From Lacrimispora algidixylanolytica (lineage in GTDB: Bacteria; Bacillota; Clostridia; Lachnospirales; Lachnospiraceae), in contig NZ_MCIA01000009.1 of the NCBI RefSeq assembly GCF_003609635.1, positions 1 to 64,000 on the forward strand: 64,000 nucleotides of DNA. Direction: 5' to 3'. Position numbers and translations under genes: made by a program. The notes under the pieces are model-generated. The model was not told the DNA's origin, made no database searches, and saw only the letters and a list, made by a program, of their open reading frames with translations. Below are positions 25,566 through 33,553 of this stretch, piece by piece. The number at the start of each line of letters is the position of its first letter. Position 1 is the stretch's first letter.

Positions 25566-25904
25566 AAAAACCCGTCTTAAAAAATCCTCTCGGAAATTTA
25601 AAGACGGGCAGTTATCCCGTGATACCACTTTAATTTATCTATGCCTTACAGCATAGACCTCGCCGACTGCACGCCTATATGAGATTTTTATTCCCATCCT
25701 AAGGCTGTTTATACAGTCTGACACGATAACGGGTGTAACCGTCGAAATCTAAAAGCACATAAAATGCCAGTTCGATCTCGCTGCTCCAAGGCCATATTCG
25801 GAAATAAGTTCAAGCTTCCTTTTTCACCATGGGGAAGTCTCTGCACATGAATCTTATCTCTTACTCTTCTTTTCTCAGCATTCTCATATAGATCAATTGT
25901 TAGT
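25566..25904 (-). promoter_or_regulatory. T-box riboswitch upstream of metG
   Basis: On the minus strand the leader contains the T-box sequence AAAGTGGTATCACGGG (about 25616-25632), which binds the acceptor end of uncharged tRNA, and a terminator (CCCGTCTT 25601-25608 with AAGACGGG 25571-25578, then TTTTTC). Further upstream lie an AGAGA element, an apical GGTGAAAAAGG loop and, after a GAGATAAG/CTTATTTC stem, the sequence GAATATGG. Its ATG (25793-25795) fits as a methionine specifier codon. Uncharged tRNA-Met would stabilise the antiterminator and raise metG and probably traX, tatD and ksgA expression. Confidence 0.88.
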
Positions 25905-25910
25905 ACTCCT

Positions 25911-25939
25911 AGTGTAATGGTTCAAAGAAAGTTTGTCAA
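25911..25939 (-). promoter_or_regulatory. Promoter of the metG T-box leader
   Basis: Minus-strand TTGACA (25934-25939), 17-base spacer and TACACT (25911-25916). The predicted start near 25904 gives a leader of about 370 bases. Confidence 0.82.
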
Positions 25940-26026
25940 GCAGGCAACCCTCTTATTCCCAGTTTAGTCATGACTTTTTTCTTTTCATCATATAAATATT
26001 AATAGTGAATTACGGAGGAATCATAT

Positions 26027-27847
26027 ATGACAAACAATTTTTTTAAAAAAGGTCGATGGCTGCTTTCCATTTTCCTTGTGGTCTCCCTGTTATGTTCGTG
26101 CACGCCGCCGCCAAAATCAGCCGCTACCCCCACCAGTGCGGGATATGAACAATACAAGGCTGCTGATTTATCCATGCAGAAAAATTTCAATCTGTTTACG
26201 GAAGATTTATTTCGAAACGAGATCAGCAACTCTGGGATAAGCTTTCACTTCTCTATTGCAGATCCTGCCTCTCGGGGACTTAAAACGGTCCCTCTGACTC
26301 TGGGCGACTTTTCCCTGGATAACATGAAACAAAACTCAAAAGATCTTTTAGAATTAAAGACAAAACTAATGCAGTTTAATCCACGAAAATTGACAAAGGA
26401 TCAACGCCTGACTTATCAAATTCTTTACTCCTACATAGAAACCGAGCTGACTTCCGATGGTATGGAGCTTTATACAGAGCCTCTTACCTCAACCATAGGG
26501 GTTCAGGCACAGCTTCCGGTTCTGTTTGCAGAGTATGCCTTTTACAACCGGGATGACGTGGAAAACTATTTGTCACTGCTTTCTACCATTGATGATTATT
26601 ATTCACAGATTTTAGAGTATGAAAAAGAGAAATCAAAAGCCGGGCTTTTTATGTCAGATTCCGCCGCCGATCATGTCTTAAAGTCATGTGAAGCTTATTT
26701 AATTCAACCGGACCACAGCTTTTTAGCGGAGACATTCAATACCAGAATTGATGCATTAAATGATTTAACTCCAGAAGAAAAAGCTGCCTATAAAGAAAAA
26801 AACTTAAAGGTCCTTGAAGAAAATTTTGTTCCAGCTTATAAAAATCTTATTAATGGAATTACCGCCCTTATGGGAACCGGAACCAACGAAAAGGGGCTTG
26901 CCGCATTTCCAGACGGAAAAAAATATTTTGAATACCTGGTCAACTCAAACACCGGAACTTCCTATGATTCCGTAGAAAGTCTTAAAAAAGCCATCGAAAA
27001 GCAAATTTCATCAGAAATCAAAGCTCTTGGACAGATCACCAAGGATAATCCAAAGATTCTTGATCAGCTTGATACCTATTCCTTCCGTTACACGAAACCA
27101 GATGAGATTTTGGACTCCTTAAAGTCCCAGATCAATAAGGATTTCCCAGAGCTTCCTCCATGTCAGTACACGGTTAAATATGTGCCTGTTGCCTTAGAAT
27201 CTTCCTTAAGCCCTGCCTTTTATCTGGTCCCGCCCATTGACCGGTACGAGGATAATATTATCTATATCAATGGAAATAAACGGTTTCAAAACGATGATCT
27301 TTATACCACATTGGCTCATGAAGGTTATCCTGGGCATCTCTATCAAAATGTATACTTCCTAAGCAAGAGTCAAAACGACTTAAGAAGCATCTTATCCTTT
27401 GCCGCCTATTCGGAAGGCTGGGCAACCTATGTTGAAAATTACTCATACACCCTAGACAATGGCCTCGACCCGGATCTTGGAAAACTGCTGGCACACAATT
27501 CAGCTATAACCCTTGGCATTTATGCTTATCTTGATATCTGCATTAACTATGAGGGTTGGGATAAAGAACAGACAGCAAAGTATCTTGGAACCTTTTATAA
27601 CGTGGATAAAACTGATATCGTTGATACCATCTATAACAGCCTGGTGGAAAATCCCACCAATTATATGAAATACTATGTTGGGTATCTAGAAATTATGGAA
27701 ATGAAAAGCGCCGCTCAGAAGATTTTAAAAGATAAATTTGACTTAAAAGAATTTCATACCTTTTTACTGGATACTGGTCCTGCGCCATTCTCAGTTATAC
27801 TGCCGGAATTTCGTAACTGGCTTGGCAAAGAACTTAGAACCAACTAA
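26027..27847 (+). CDS. DUF885 family metallopeptidase-like lipoprotein
   Basis: A 606-residue exported protein. The signal peptide ends at a lipobox LLCSC (about residues 21-25). The C-terminal half is the DUF885 domain, with a zinc-peptidase-like motif AHEGYPGH near residue 430 (HExxxGH form) and a downstream EGWATYVE that would supply the third ligand, as in gluzincin-like families. The mature N-terminal half is helical and less conserved. It is probably a surface-anchored carboxypeptidase-like enzyme, but the substrate is unknown. The ribosome site ACGGAGGAATCATAT is strong. It is transcribed convergently with the GerMN gene. Confidence 0.86.
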   Translation: MTNNFFKKGRWLLSIFLVVSLLCSCTPPPKSAATPTSAGYEQYKAADLSMQKNFNLFTEDLFRNEISNSGISFHFSIADPASRGLKTVPLTLGDFSLDNMKQNSKDLLELKTKLMQFNPRKLTKDQRLTYQILYSYIETELTSDGMELYTEPLTSTIGVQAQLPVLFAEYAFYNRDDVENYLSLLSTIDDYYSQILEYEKEKSKAGLFMSDSAADHVLKSCEAYLIQPDHSFLAETFNTRIDALNDLTPEEKAAYKEKNLKVLEENFVPAYKNLINGITALMGTGTNEKGLAAFPDGKKYFEYLVNSNTGTSYDSVESLKKAIEKQISSEIKALGQITKDNPKILDQLDTYSFRYTKPDEILDSLKSQINKDFPELPPCQYTVKYVPVALESSLSPAFYLVPPIDRYEDNIIYINGNKRFQNDDLYTTLAHEGYPGHLYQNVYFLSKSQNDLRSILSFAAYSEGWATYVENYSYTLDNGLDPDLGKLLAHNSAITLGIYAYLDICINYEGWDKEQTAKYLGTFYNVDKTDIVDTIYNSLVENPTNYMKYYVGYLEIMEMKSAAQKILKDKFDLKEFHTFLLDTGPAPFSVILPEFRNWLGKELRTN

Positions 27848-27850
27848 AAT

Positions 27851-27892
27851 AAATAGGCAGGAGCAATAGTGATATCTGCTCCTGCCTATTTT
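27851..27892. terminator. Bidirectional terminator between DUF885 and GerMN genes
   Basis: AAATAGGCAGGAGCA pairs with TGCTCCTGCCTATTTT; A-rich and T-rich flanks serve both convergent genes. Confidence 0.9.
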
Positions 27893-27904
27893 GTATTCTA
27901 GAAT

Positions 27905-28441
27905 TTATGAACTTATCTTTTTATAATCTTTTACATATTCCATCATATCACTATCGCCCTGCTTAACCTTTTCACCGGAATAATTCTTGCCATTAACCAA
28001 AACCTTTAATTTATCCAATGAAAAATTCTCGATAAAAGTGTTGCCAATTGCTGTAAGAGAGATCTTATCGTTCACTCCTTTTGCTGGCATCTTAGACAGA
28101 TCTAATGTACCTGTTCCATCCTTGGATTCATATTTAACAACGGTGGTTCCTTCTTCTAAAACACCGTATTCAACCAATTTTTCTACCAATGCCTCTGCGG
28201 TAAGTTTGTCCACGGCATCCATCGCCTGATTTAGGCCAGTCCCATCGTCGTTCTTGCTATATACAGAAATGATTTCCATTGGTTCCACGTTAGGATCCGG
28301 AACCTTATCACTGGCGCCACCTGTAGAAGCCGCCACCTCTGGATTTGGTGCAGTAGTCTCCATCTTAGGCTGTGTTGGTGTACACGCTGCCAGGGACATC
28401 ATCATTATAACACTCATTAAAATCACGATGAATTTTCTCAT
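27905..28441 (-). CDS. GerMN-domain lipoprotein
   Basis: A 178-residue exported lipoprotein: signal peptide with lipobox LAAC (residues about 17-20), a low-complexity Pro/Ala/Thr linker (about 22-50), and a C-terminal domain with LTAEALVEKLVEYGVLEEGTTV, GTLDLSKMP and LDKLKVLVNGKNY. This matches the GerMN (sporulation and spore germination) domain that occurs in GerM and the LpqB group. The role may be in the envelope or spore coat interface; the domain is not proof of a spore role. The MarR gene lies upstream, 27 bases away on the same strand, and is probably co-transcribed. Confidence 0.75.
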   Translation of the reverse strand: MRKFIVILMSVIMMMSLAACTPTQPKMETTAPNPEVAASTGGASDKVPDPNVEPMEIISVYSKNDDGTGLNQAMDAVDKLTAEALVEKLVEYGVLEEGTTVVKYESKDGTGTLDLSKMPAKGVNDKISLTAIGNTFIENFSLDKLKVLVNGKNYSGEKVKQGDSDMMEYVKDYKKISS

Positions 28442-28468
28442 AATTGCGTATTGCCTCCTTAAACTCTC

Positions 28469-28918
28469 TTAAAGGCTCCGAAACCAGTAATTTAGATTGT
28501 TCAGAGCTTTGATCAAAACTTCTACCTCATCTTCACCTAATGTCTTAATAACACCTTTAATCATATCTTCATGAAATTTGGCATGGTGCTCATAGGCTTG
28601 TCTTCCTTTATCTGAAAGAGAAATGTAAACTACTCGCCGGTCCTCTTTTCCTCTTTGGCGGGTCACATACCCTTTTTTTACAAGGCTGTTCATGGCTATG
28701 GTCAAGGTTCCAACTGTAACAGACAGCTCTCTGGCAATGGTCGACATATTTTTAGGTTCTCCGACGCCAATGGCTTCTATTACATGCATATCATTATTGG
28801 TTATATTATCAAATTCTTGGGTAATGATAGCCTGTTGTTCAATATCCATAATATCCCGAAACAGTCTTACCAATACTTCGTTAAGAGTTCCGTAAGTGTC
28901 CACGTTTATCCCTTTCAT
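28469..28918 (-). CDS. MarR family transcriptional regulator
   Basis: A 149-residue winged-helix regulator. The recognition region reads NMSTIARELSVTVGTLTIAMNSLVKKGYV and the wing RQRGKEDRRVVYISLSDKG is typical of MarR proteins. It resembles the FabT-like branch that controls fatty-acid genes, but no fab genes are in the window, so this is only a suggestion. A perfect inverted repeat lies in the spacer of its own promoter, so negative autoregulation is likely. ATG at 28918 is given; an internal GTG at 28903 preceded by AAAGGG is an alternative. Confidence 0.85.
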   Translation of the reverse strand: MKGINVDTYGTLNEVLVRLFRDIMDIEQQAIITQEFDNITNNDMHVIEAIGVGEPKNMSTIARELSVTVGTLTIAMNSLVKKGYVTRQRGKEDRRVVYISLSDKGRQAYEHHAKFHEDMIKGVIKTLGEDEVEVLIKALNNLNYWFRSL

Positions 28919-28947
28919 ATCGTTATGACAATAAAAGCTTCCTCGTA

Positions 28948-28976
28948 ATTATACATGATTATGTATTTATAGACAA
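28948..28976 (-). promoter_or_regulatory. Promoter of the marR-like gene with overlapping operator
   Basis: Minus-strand TTGTCT (28971-28976), 17-base spacer and a perfect TATAAT (28948-28953). The inverted repeat ATACAT-gatt-ATGTAT (28951-28966, plus-strand reading) lies within the spacer and touches the -10, an arrangement expected of a MarR operator. Confidence 0.72.
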
Positions 28977-29025
28977 CCACTTGAATTCTTATGAAATTCT
29001 TAAAATCAAGATGAAATAATCCCTT

Positions 29026-29553
29026 TTATACCAAAATACGGCTCAAAACGACACTGGCTGCGATTCCTGCAAATGTTGCAATGAGAGAACCAGTAAGTGC
29101 ATACCTAGTTTTTCGAATTTTAACGGTTCCAAAATAAACACTCAGGCAATAAAATAAGGTCTCCGTGCAGCTCATAATAATAGAAGTAACCATACCAATG
29201 TAAGAATCAGTTCCATATCTTTTAAAAATATCTAATACCAGCCCAATTGCTGCTGAGTTTGAGATTAGCCGTATAAGAATGACAGGCACGACTGGAGCCG
29301 GCAAAAATAAAAGCCCCGCTGGCTTTGTCAAAAGCTTTGATAAAACATCCAAAAAACCAGAAGCTCGCAGCACACCAACTGCAGTCATAAGACCAATGAG
29401 TGTTGGAAGGATTCCTGCTACTGTCTTCATCCCATCTTTTGCACCATTTATGAAATCATCAAAAACTGGACGTTTTGATAAGACACCAAAGCCAACAATA
29501 TAAAAGATTACAAGAGGCACCAAAGCCTCAGATAAAAACATTAAAAACTTCAT
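29026..29553 (-). CDS. spmB: Spore maturation protein SpmB
   Basis: A 175-residue membrane protein of the nucleoside-recognition (Gate) type, with TVAGILPTLIGLMTAVGVLRASGFLD and LISNSAAIGLVLDIFKRYGTDSYIG matching SpmB. SpmA and SpmB are needed for spore core dehydration. The start is taken at the ATG 29553; a TTG twelve bases upstream is an alternative. No spmA gene precedes it: the next gene upstream is divergent. It is either separated from spmA or fused in a different genomic place. Confidence 0.88.
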   Translation of the reverse strand: MKFLMFLSEALVPLVIFYIVGFGVLSKRPVFDDFINGAKDGMKTVAGILPTLIGLMTAVGVLRASGFLDVLSKLLTKPAGLLFLPAPVVPVILIRLISNSAAIGLVLDIFKRYGTDSYIGMVTSIIMSCTETLFYCLSVYFGTVKIRKTRYALTGSLIATFAGIAASVVLSRILV

Positions 29554-29667
29554 TGATTCACCCAATCACTCTTATTATTACAGTCTATTCCAAAACTTTC
29601 CTTTTCATTCAAAGGGATTCAAGGTAAACTATAAGGGAAAGCATGCAAATATGGAAAGGAGAAAAAT

Positions 29668-30027
29668 ATGAGTTTATTATTTTTACAGTATCCACCCTGC
29701 AGTACCTGCAAAAATGCAAAGAAATGGCTGGATTCACGTGAAATATCATATGAATTAAGAAATATAAAAGAAGAAAATCCCAATGAAATCGAGCTTGCCG
29801 CCTGGATCAAAAAAAGCGGACTTCCCTTAAAAAGGTTCTTTAATACGAGTGGAAACATCTATAAGGAACAAAATCTAAAAGATCTCCTTCCTGGCATGAG
29901 CGAAGAAGAACAGATCAAACTTTTGGCAACCAATGGTATGTTGGTTAAGAGACCGTTAATTATTGGAGAAGATTTTATTCTTACAGGTTTTAAAGAAGAA
30001 GAATGGATAAAAGCATTTACTCCATAA
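29668..30027 (+). CDS. ArsC/Spx family thioredoxin-fold protein
   Basis: A 119-residue protein of the arsenate reductase / Spx / YffB family. The N-terminal CSTC redox pair (residues 11-14) precedes KNAKKWLDSREI, and KRPLIIGEDFILTGFKEEEW is the conserved C-terminal segment. Classical ArsC has CX5R or a conserved Arg triad; here the CxxC pair is of the Spx type, but Spx regulators end differently, so this is probably the YusI/YffB-like branch of unknown substrate. AAAGGAG precedes the ATG. A terminator follows. Confidence 0.85.
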   Translation: MSLLFLQYPPCSTCKNAKKWLDSREISYELRNIKEENPNEIELAAWIKKSGLPLKRFFNTSGNIYKEQNLKDLLPGMSEEEQIKLLATNGMLVKRPLIIGEDFILTGFKEEEWIKAFTP

Positions 30028-30040
30028 ATAAAAATAAGAA

Positions 30041-30085
30041 CCTGGCCAAACGGGGATATTATCAGCTTCCGTTTGGTCAGGTTTT
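30041..30085 (+). terminator. Terminator of the ArsC-like gene
   Basis: CCTGGCCAAACGG pairs with CCGTTTGGTCAGG with one G-U pair, followed by TTTT. Confidence 0.85.
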
Positions 30086-30140
30086 ACACGTTACATCTTG
30101 TCTTTTGCCTTTTGCATACAGCTTAGTCAATACACAACCG

Positions 30141-30701
30141 TCAATAACTTGGCATGGGATATAATGGATCATGGGTATTCTTCCATTTGTTTTCCAAATG
30201 ACTTTTATTTTTATGATTTAAAAACACATTTTTCATGATCAATTCATCTGAGGAAGAACGGCGTGTCTCTTCGATAATTAGATCGGCTCTAGTTATACAA
30301 AGAGCATCGTCATCGTGCCAGATCTTCGTCTCAATGTTTTTCACTCTGCCCATTGGGAATCGACCTGATTTGTTGGCACAAACTCCTATGGAGGTTACTG
30401 ACAAAATGACACAAATCACCATGGATACCATAAAAGGCTTGTGCAGATAATAAACTATTCTACGATACTTGTCTATCAATTTAAGTTGCTTGGTTAAAAC
30501 AGTGGTTGAGCCTCGACGATTCATTTCCTCCATGATCATCTGAAATTCACCAGGTGGAGGAGACGGAGGCTCGGGTGTTATTTCCGGGTGCTTCTGCATA
30601 TACTCAAGCAGATATGCTTCTAATTTTTCCTCGGAAGCCTTATTCTTTTTTAATCGTTTGAAAATGGAACATATATTATGATAGTCTCTTCCCTGCTCCA
30701 T
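30141..30701 (-). CDS. Hypothetical single-pass membrane protein
   Basis: I do not recognise this 186-residue protein. The N-terminal 90 residues are hydrophilic and helical with a proline run (PEPPSPPPGEF) near residue 43-53. One membrane segment (HKPFMVSMVICVILSVTSIGVCA) lies near residues 88-112, and a basic, polar 75-residue domain follows. The layout, with a short cytosolic part before the membrane segment, is reminiscent of anti-sigma or accessory envelope proteins, but no motif supports that. The start is the ATG at 30701, seven bases after AGAGGTG. It is divergent from murG. Confidence 0.55.
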   Translation of the reverse strand: MEQGRDYHNICSIFKRLKKNKASEEKLEAYLLEYMQKHPEITPEPPSPPPGEFQMIMEEMNRRGSTTVLTKQLKLIDKYRRIVYYLHKPFMVSMVICVILSVTSIGVCANKSGRFPMGRVKNIETKIWHDDDALCITRADLIIEETRRSSSDELIMKNVFLNHKNKSHLENKWKNTHDPLYPMPSY

Positions 30702-30746
30702 GTATGCACCTCTTAAATACAAGTTATCCTTAAGTTCCCCCATTCT

Positions 30747-30774
30747 TTGGGGTTGACTTTTCACCGTCAGCGTT
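30747..30774 (+). promoter_or_regulatory. Possible murG promoter
   Basis: TTGACT, a 16-base spacer and TACTAT precede the murG start by about 40 bases. The -10 matches four of six positions. Confidence 0.4.
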
Positions 30775-30813
30775 TACTATTAGTAGTATATCGAATTTGG
30801 GAGGCAACGCTTT

Positions 30814-31881
30814 ATGAAAAAAATCGTCTTAACCGGCGGCGGTACTGCTGGTCATGTTACCCCGAACCTGGCTCTGATTCCCTCTCTAAAAGAGAGGCAT
30901 TATGACATTCACTATATGGGTTCCTATCATGGAATCGAGCGAAAACTCATAGAAGGAGCCGGCATTGCCTATATCGGCATCTCGTCTGGTAAATTCCGCC
31001 GATACTTTGACTTAAAAAATTTTACTGACCCCTTCCGCGTAGTAAAAGGGTATGGGGAAGCTTTGAAATTCTTAAAAAAATACAAACCCGATGTAGTTTT
31101 CTCAAAAGGAGGTTTTGTAGCCGTTCCTGTGGTACTTGCTGCAAAACACTTAAAGATTCCTGTTATAATCCACGAGTCCGATATGACTCCAGGACTTGCA
31201 AACAAGATGTGTATTCCTGCAGCGACAAATGTATGTTGCAATTTCCCGGAGACCCTTTTCTATCTTCCAAAAGATAAAGCCGTCCTTACAGGCTCTCCTA
31301 TACGAAAAGAGCTGTTAAAGGGTGATAAACAAAAGGGGTTAAGCTTTGCGGGGCTTGTAGCAAATTGCCCTGTGATCTTAATCATTGGAGGAAGTCTCGG
31401 ATCCGTAACGGTTAACAATGCCGTAAGAGAAGTACTTCCAAAACTTTTAAAGGATTTCCAGATCATACATATCTGCGGGAAAGGCAATCTGGATGAGAGC
31501 CTAATGGATACCCAGGGATATGTACAATACGAGTATGTAGATGCTCCCTTAAAGCATTTGTTTGCTGCTGCGGACTTAATGATATCGAGAGCAGGGGCAA
31601 ACGCGATCTGCGAGATTCTTGCCCTCAGGAAGCCTAATATCCTCATTCCACTTTCTGCTGCTGCCAGCAGAGGAGATCAGATCTTAAATGCCAGATCTTT
31701 TCATAAGCAGGGATTTAGCTTTCTCTTAGAAGAGGAGAACCTATCAGGAGACTCCCTGCTTAAGGCTGTATCTGAAACGTATCAGAACAGAAATTCTTAC
31801 ATTTCAAATATGGAACAGAGCGAACAGCACAATGCCATCGACGCCATAATAGAAATGGTTGAAACTCTGACTGAAAAGTAA
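30814..31881 (+). CDS. murG: MurG: UDP-GlcNAc transferase forming lipid II
   Basis: A 355-residue GT28 glycosyltransferase that adds N-acetylglucosamine to lipid I on the inner membrane face to give lipid II. The N-terminal LTGGGTAGHVTPNLAL loop, SKGGFVAVPVVLAA and the C-terminal donor site SRAGANAICEILALRKPNILIPL are visible. It stands alone, away from a dcw cluster, and belongs to the branch with the segment SGKFRRYFDLKNFTDPFRV, seen in many Clostridia that also carry a second copy; whether it is the only murG here cannot be told. GGGAGGCAACGCTTT precedes the ATG. Confidence 0.93.
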   Translation: MKKIVLTGGGTAGHVTPNLALIPSLKERHYDIHYMGSYHGIERKLIEGAGIAYIGISSGKFRRYFDLKNFTDPFRVVKGYGEALKFLKKYKPDVVFSKGGFVAVPVVLAAKHLKIPVIIHESDMTPGLANKMCIPAATNVCCNFPETLFYLPKDKAVLTGSPIRKELLKGDKQKGLSFAGLVANCPVILIIGGSLGSVTVNNAVREVLPKLLKDFQIIHICGKGNLDESLMDTQGYVQYEYVDAPLKHLFAAADLMISRAGANAICEILALRKPNILIPLSAAASRGDQILNARSFHKQGFSFLLEEENLSGDSLLKAVSETYQNRNSYISNMEQSEQHNAIDAIIEMVETLTEK

Positions 31882-31882
31882 T

Positions 31883-32425
31883 TTATGTCTCAAAGCCAGG
31901 TCCAAGAATCTTCTTTAAGCAGACTCTTGTCCGATATATCCGGGAGCGGCATACCGTTCCCGGAATTTCTAGTAATTCACAAATCTCTGGAATCGTAAGC
32001 TGTTTTAAGAAATAAAGGACAGCCATTTCCTTCCATTCTTCCCTCATAGTCGAAATCTCACTTGTAATCATTAAAACAGCTTCCTCTTCAAGTATCACAT
32101 CAAGAGGGTCTGTAATTACATAATTAGCAAGTAATGCCACCTCATTGGCTGCATCTTCCTGGCTTAAACTCACTTTTTCATAATGTCCATTCTTACGGAG
32201 ACAGTCGATGGATTTACTCTTTAGTATTTTAATCAGCATACCCTTTTTCCGCGTATCGGTCCAGGTCAGCGAATAATTTTCGAAGTATGCAATAAATGTT
32301 TCTTGTACGACATCATCCAGTTCCATATCTGGCACATGGAGTGTCTTTGCAATCCTTCGGAGCAGACCCTGATACTCTCCGTAAATAGATTGCAACAACA
32401 TATTTTCATCTTTTAGTATGCTCAT
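31883..32425 (-). CDS. Sigma-70 family (ECF-like) RNA polymerase sigma factor
   Basis: A 180-residue small sigma factor. Region 2 contains ELDDVVQETFIAYFEN, followed by LIKILKSKSIDCLRK. Region 4 is an HTH, LTIPEICELLEIPGTVCRSRIYRTRVCLKKIL. No anti-sigma gene is adjacent: the HIT gene lies upstream on the same strand 18 bases away, and murG ends one base away on the opposite strand. It may be co-transcribed with rhomboid and HIT genes. Regulon and signal are unknown. The start ATG has GAGGGG nine bases upstream. Confidence 0.82.
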   Translation of the reverse strand: MSILKDENMLLQSIYGEYQGLLRRIAKTLHVPDMELDDVVQETFIAYFENYSLTWTDTRKKGMLIKILKSKSIDCLRKNGHYEKVSLSQEDAANEVALLANYVITDPLDVILEEEAVLMITSEISTMREEWKEMAVLYFLKQLTIPEICELLEIPGTVCRSRIYRTRVCLKKILGPGFET

Positions 32426-32442
32426 TTATAATGCCCCTCTGA

Positions 32443-32859
32443 TTACAGGGCGCTCCTAATAGCGGCTCCTGTCTGTGCTAAGTCTTCCGGACTTACTTTG
32501 CCCGATACCCATGAAATCATAACAGGGCCTTCCTCATAACGAGGAATCAAATGTACGTGAAAATGAAAAACGGTCTGGCCTGCTTCTTTTCCATTATTCT
32601 GCACAACATTGAATCCGGCACAGCCTAATGTGGTTTTCATGGCGTTCCCTATCTTTGCAGCCAACGGAAGAACTTTTGATGCTGTCTCACCGTCAAGTTC
32701 ACAAAGATCTTTATAATGATGCTTTGGAAGTATCAGGGCATGCCCTTTTGATGCCGGTCCTAAATCCATAATTACGCGAAAAACTTCATCCTCATATAAT
32801 GTCTCAGAAGGTATGTCCCCGTTTGCAATTTTGCAGAAAATGCAATCATCTTCTCTCAC
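32443..32859 (-). CDS. HIT family nucleotide hydrolase (HinT-like)
   Basis: A 138-residue histidine-triad protein that begins REDDCIFCKIANGDIPSETLYED, the typical HinT N-terminus, and has the triad FHFHVHLIPRY near residue 101. HinT enzymes hydrolyse adenosine 5'-phosphoramidates. The start is GTG at 32859, seven bases after GGAGGTG; the longer open frame has no ribosome site and overlaps the rhomboid gene. It is closely linked to the sigma factor and rhomboid genes. Confidence 0.9.
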   Translation of the reverse strand: MREDDCIFCKIANGDIPSETLYEDEVFRVIMDLGPASKGHALILPKHHYKDLCELDGETASKVLPLAAKIGNAMKTTLGCAGFNVVQNNGKEAGQTVFHFHVHLIPRYEEGPVMISWVSGKVSPEDLAQTGAAIRSAL

Positions 32860-32882
32860 ACTCTCACCTCCTTCCTCGTGTA

Positions 32883-33506
32883 TTATTCCCATATCTCCAT
32901 GTTAGTAGGTCTTTTAGGCTTACGATACAGAATGATTCCCATGATGATACCTACGAAAAGTCCTGCAATGTGAGCTGCATTATCTACACCTGTGCTGGAA
33001 AAACCAAAATACAGGGAACACACGATCACTACTACAAGCTGCCGGGTACTTAGATCTTCTAACTTTCCCCGGTTTATTAATACTGCATACAAAAGACCGC
33101 CAATGACTCCAAATATCGCACCAGAAGCGCCTGCAGAAACGATGAGGCGATAATCTCCAAGGTTTACTATCATGGAAATTATATTTGCACCAATCCCGCA
33201 GAACAGATAAAAGAGGAAATACTTCACATGCCCCAACGCTCTCTCTAAATTATCTCCTAAAATAAACAAAATGAGCATATTGTTCATAATATGATTGATT
33301 CCAAAATGCATGAAAATAGAGGTTAGTAAGCGGTAATACTCTCCGTGCTCTAAAACAAGAGGCGCATACATCGCCCCGTGGTTAACCATAAACTGAGTAT
33401 TCTCTGTGGAGCCTGTTATTTCCAGATACAGAAAATAAATGACATTCAGTATAATAAATCCCATATTGACAAATGCCTTTTTTCGACTGGATACGTCTTC
33501 CATCAC
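32883..33506 (-). CDS. Rhomboid family intramembrane serine protease
   Basis: A 207-residue membrane protease with six predicted membrane segments. The catalytic Ser is in GASGAIFG (about residue 130) and the catalytic His in NAAHIAGLFVG (about residue 181). The family segment FMHFGINHIMNNMLILFILG is also present. Rhomboids cleave substrates within the membrane; the substrate is unknown. GAAGGAG precedes the ATG. It starts after an AT-rich palindrome that separates it from the Tad operon end. Confidence 0.92.
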   Translation of the reverse strand: MMEDVSSRKKAFVNMGFIILNVIYFLYLEITGSTENTQFMVNHGAMYAPLVLEHGEYYRLLTSIFMHFGINHIMNNMLILFILGDNLERALGHVKYFLFYLFCGIGANIISMIVNLGDYRLIVSAGASGAIFGVIGGLLYAVLINRGKLEDLSTRQLVVVIVCSLYFGFSSTGVDNAAHIAGLFVGIIMGIILYRKPKRPTNMEIWE

Positions 33507-33516
33507 AGATCTCCTT

Positions 33517-33539
33517 CTAAAATAATATAATTATTTTAG
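33517..33539. repeat. AT-rich perfect palindrome before the rhomboid gene
   Basis: CTAAAATAAT-ATA-ATTATTTTAG, ten-base arms, lies between the FHA gene end and the rhomboid ribosome site. It could be an operator for the rhomboid-HIT-sigma genes or a very weak AT-only terminator; the T run needed for a terminator is absent. Confidence 0.45.
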
Positions 33540-33553
33540 CACAAATTAACATA

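Noticed and set aside
25536-25628. N-terminal extension of MetG
   Set aside because: The open frame upstream of 25535 lies in the T-box terminator; the strong ribosome site and family alignment support the start at 25535.
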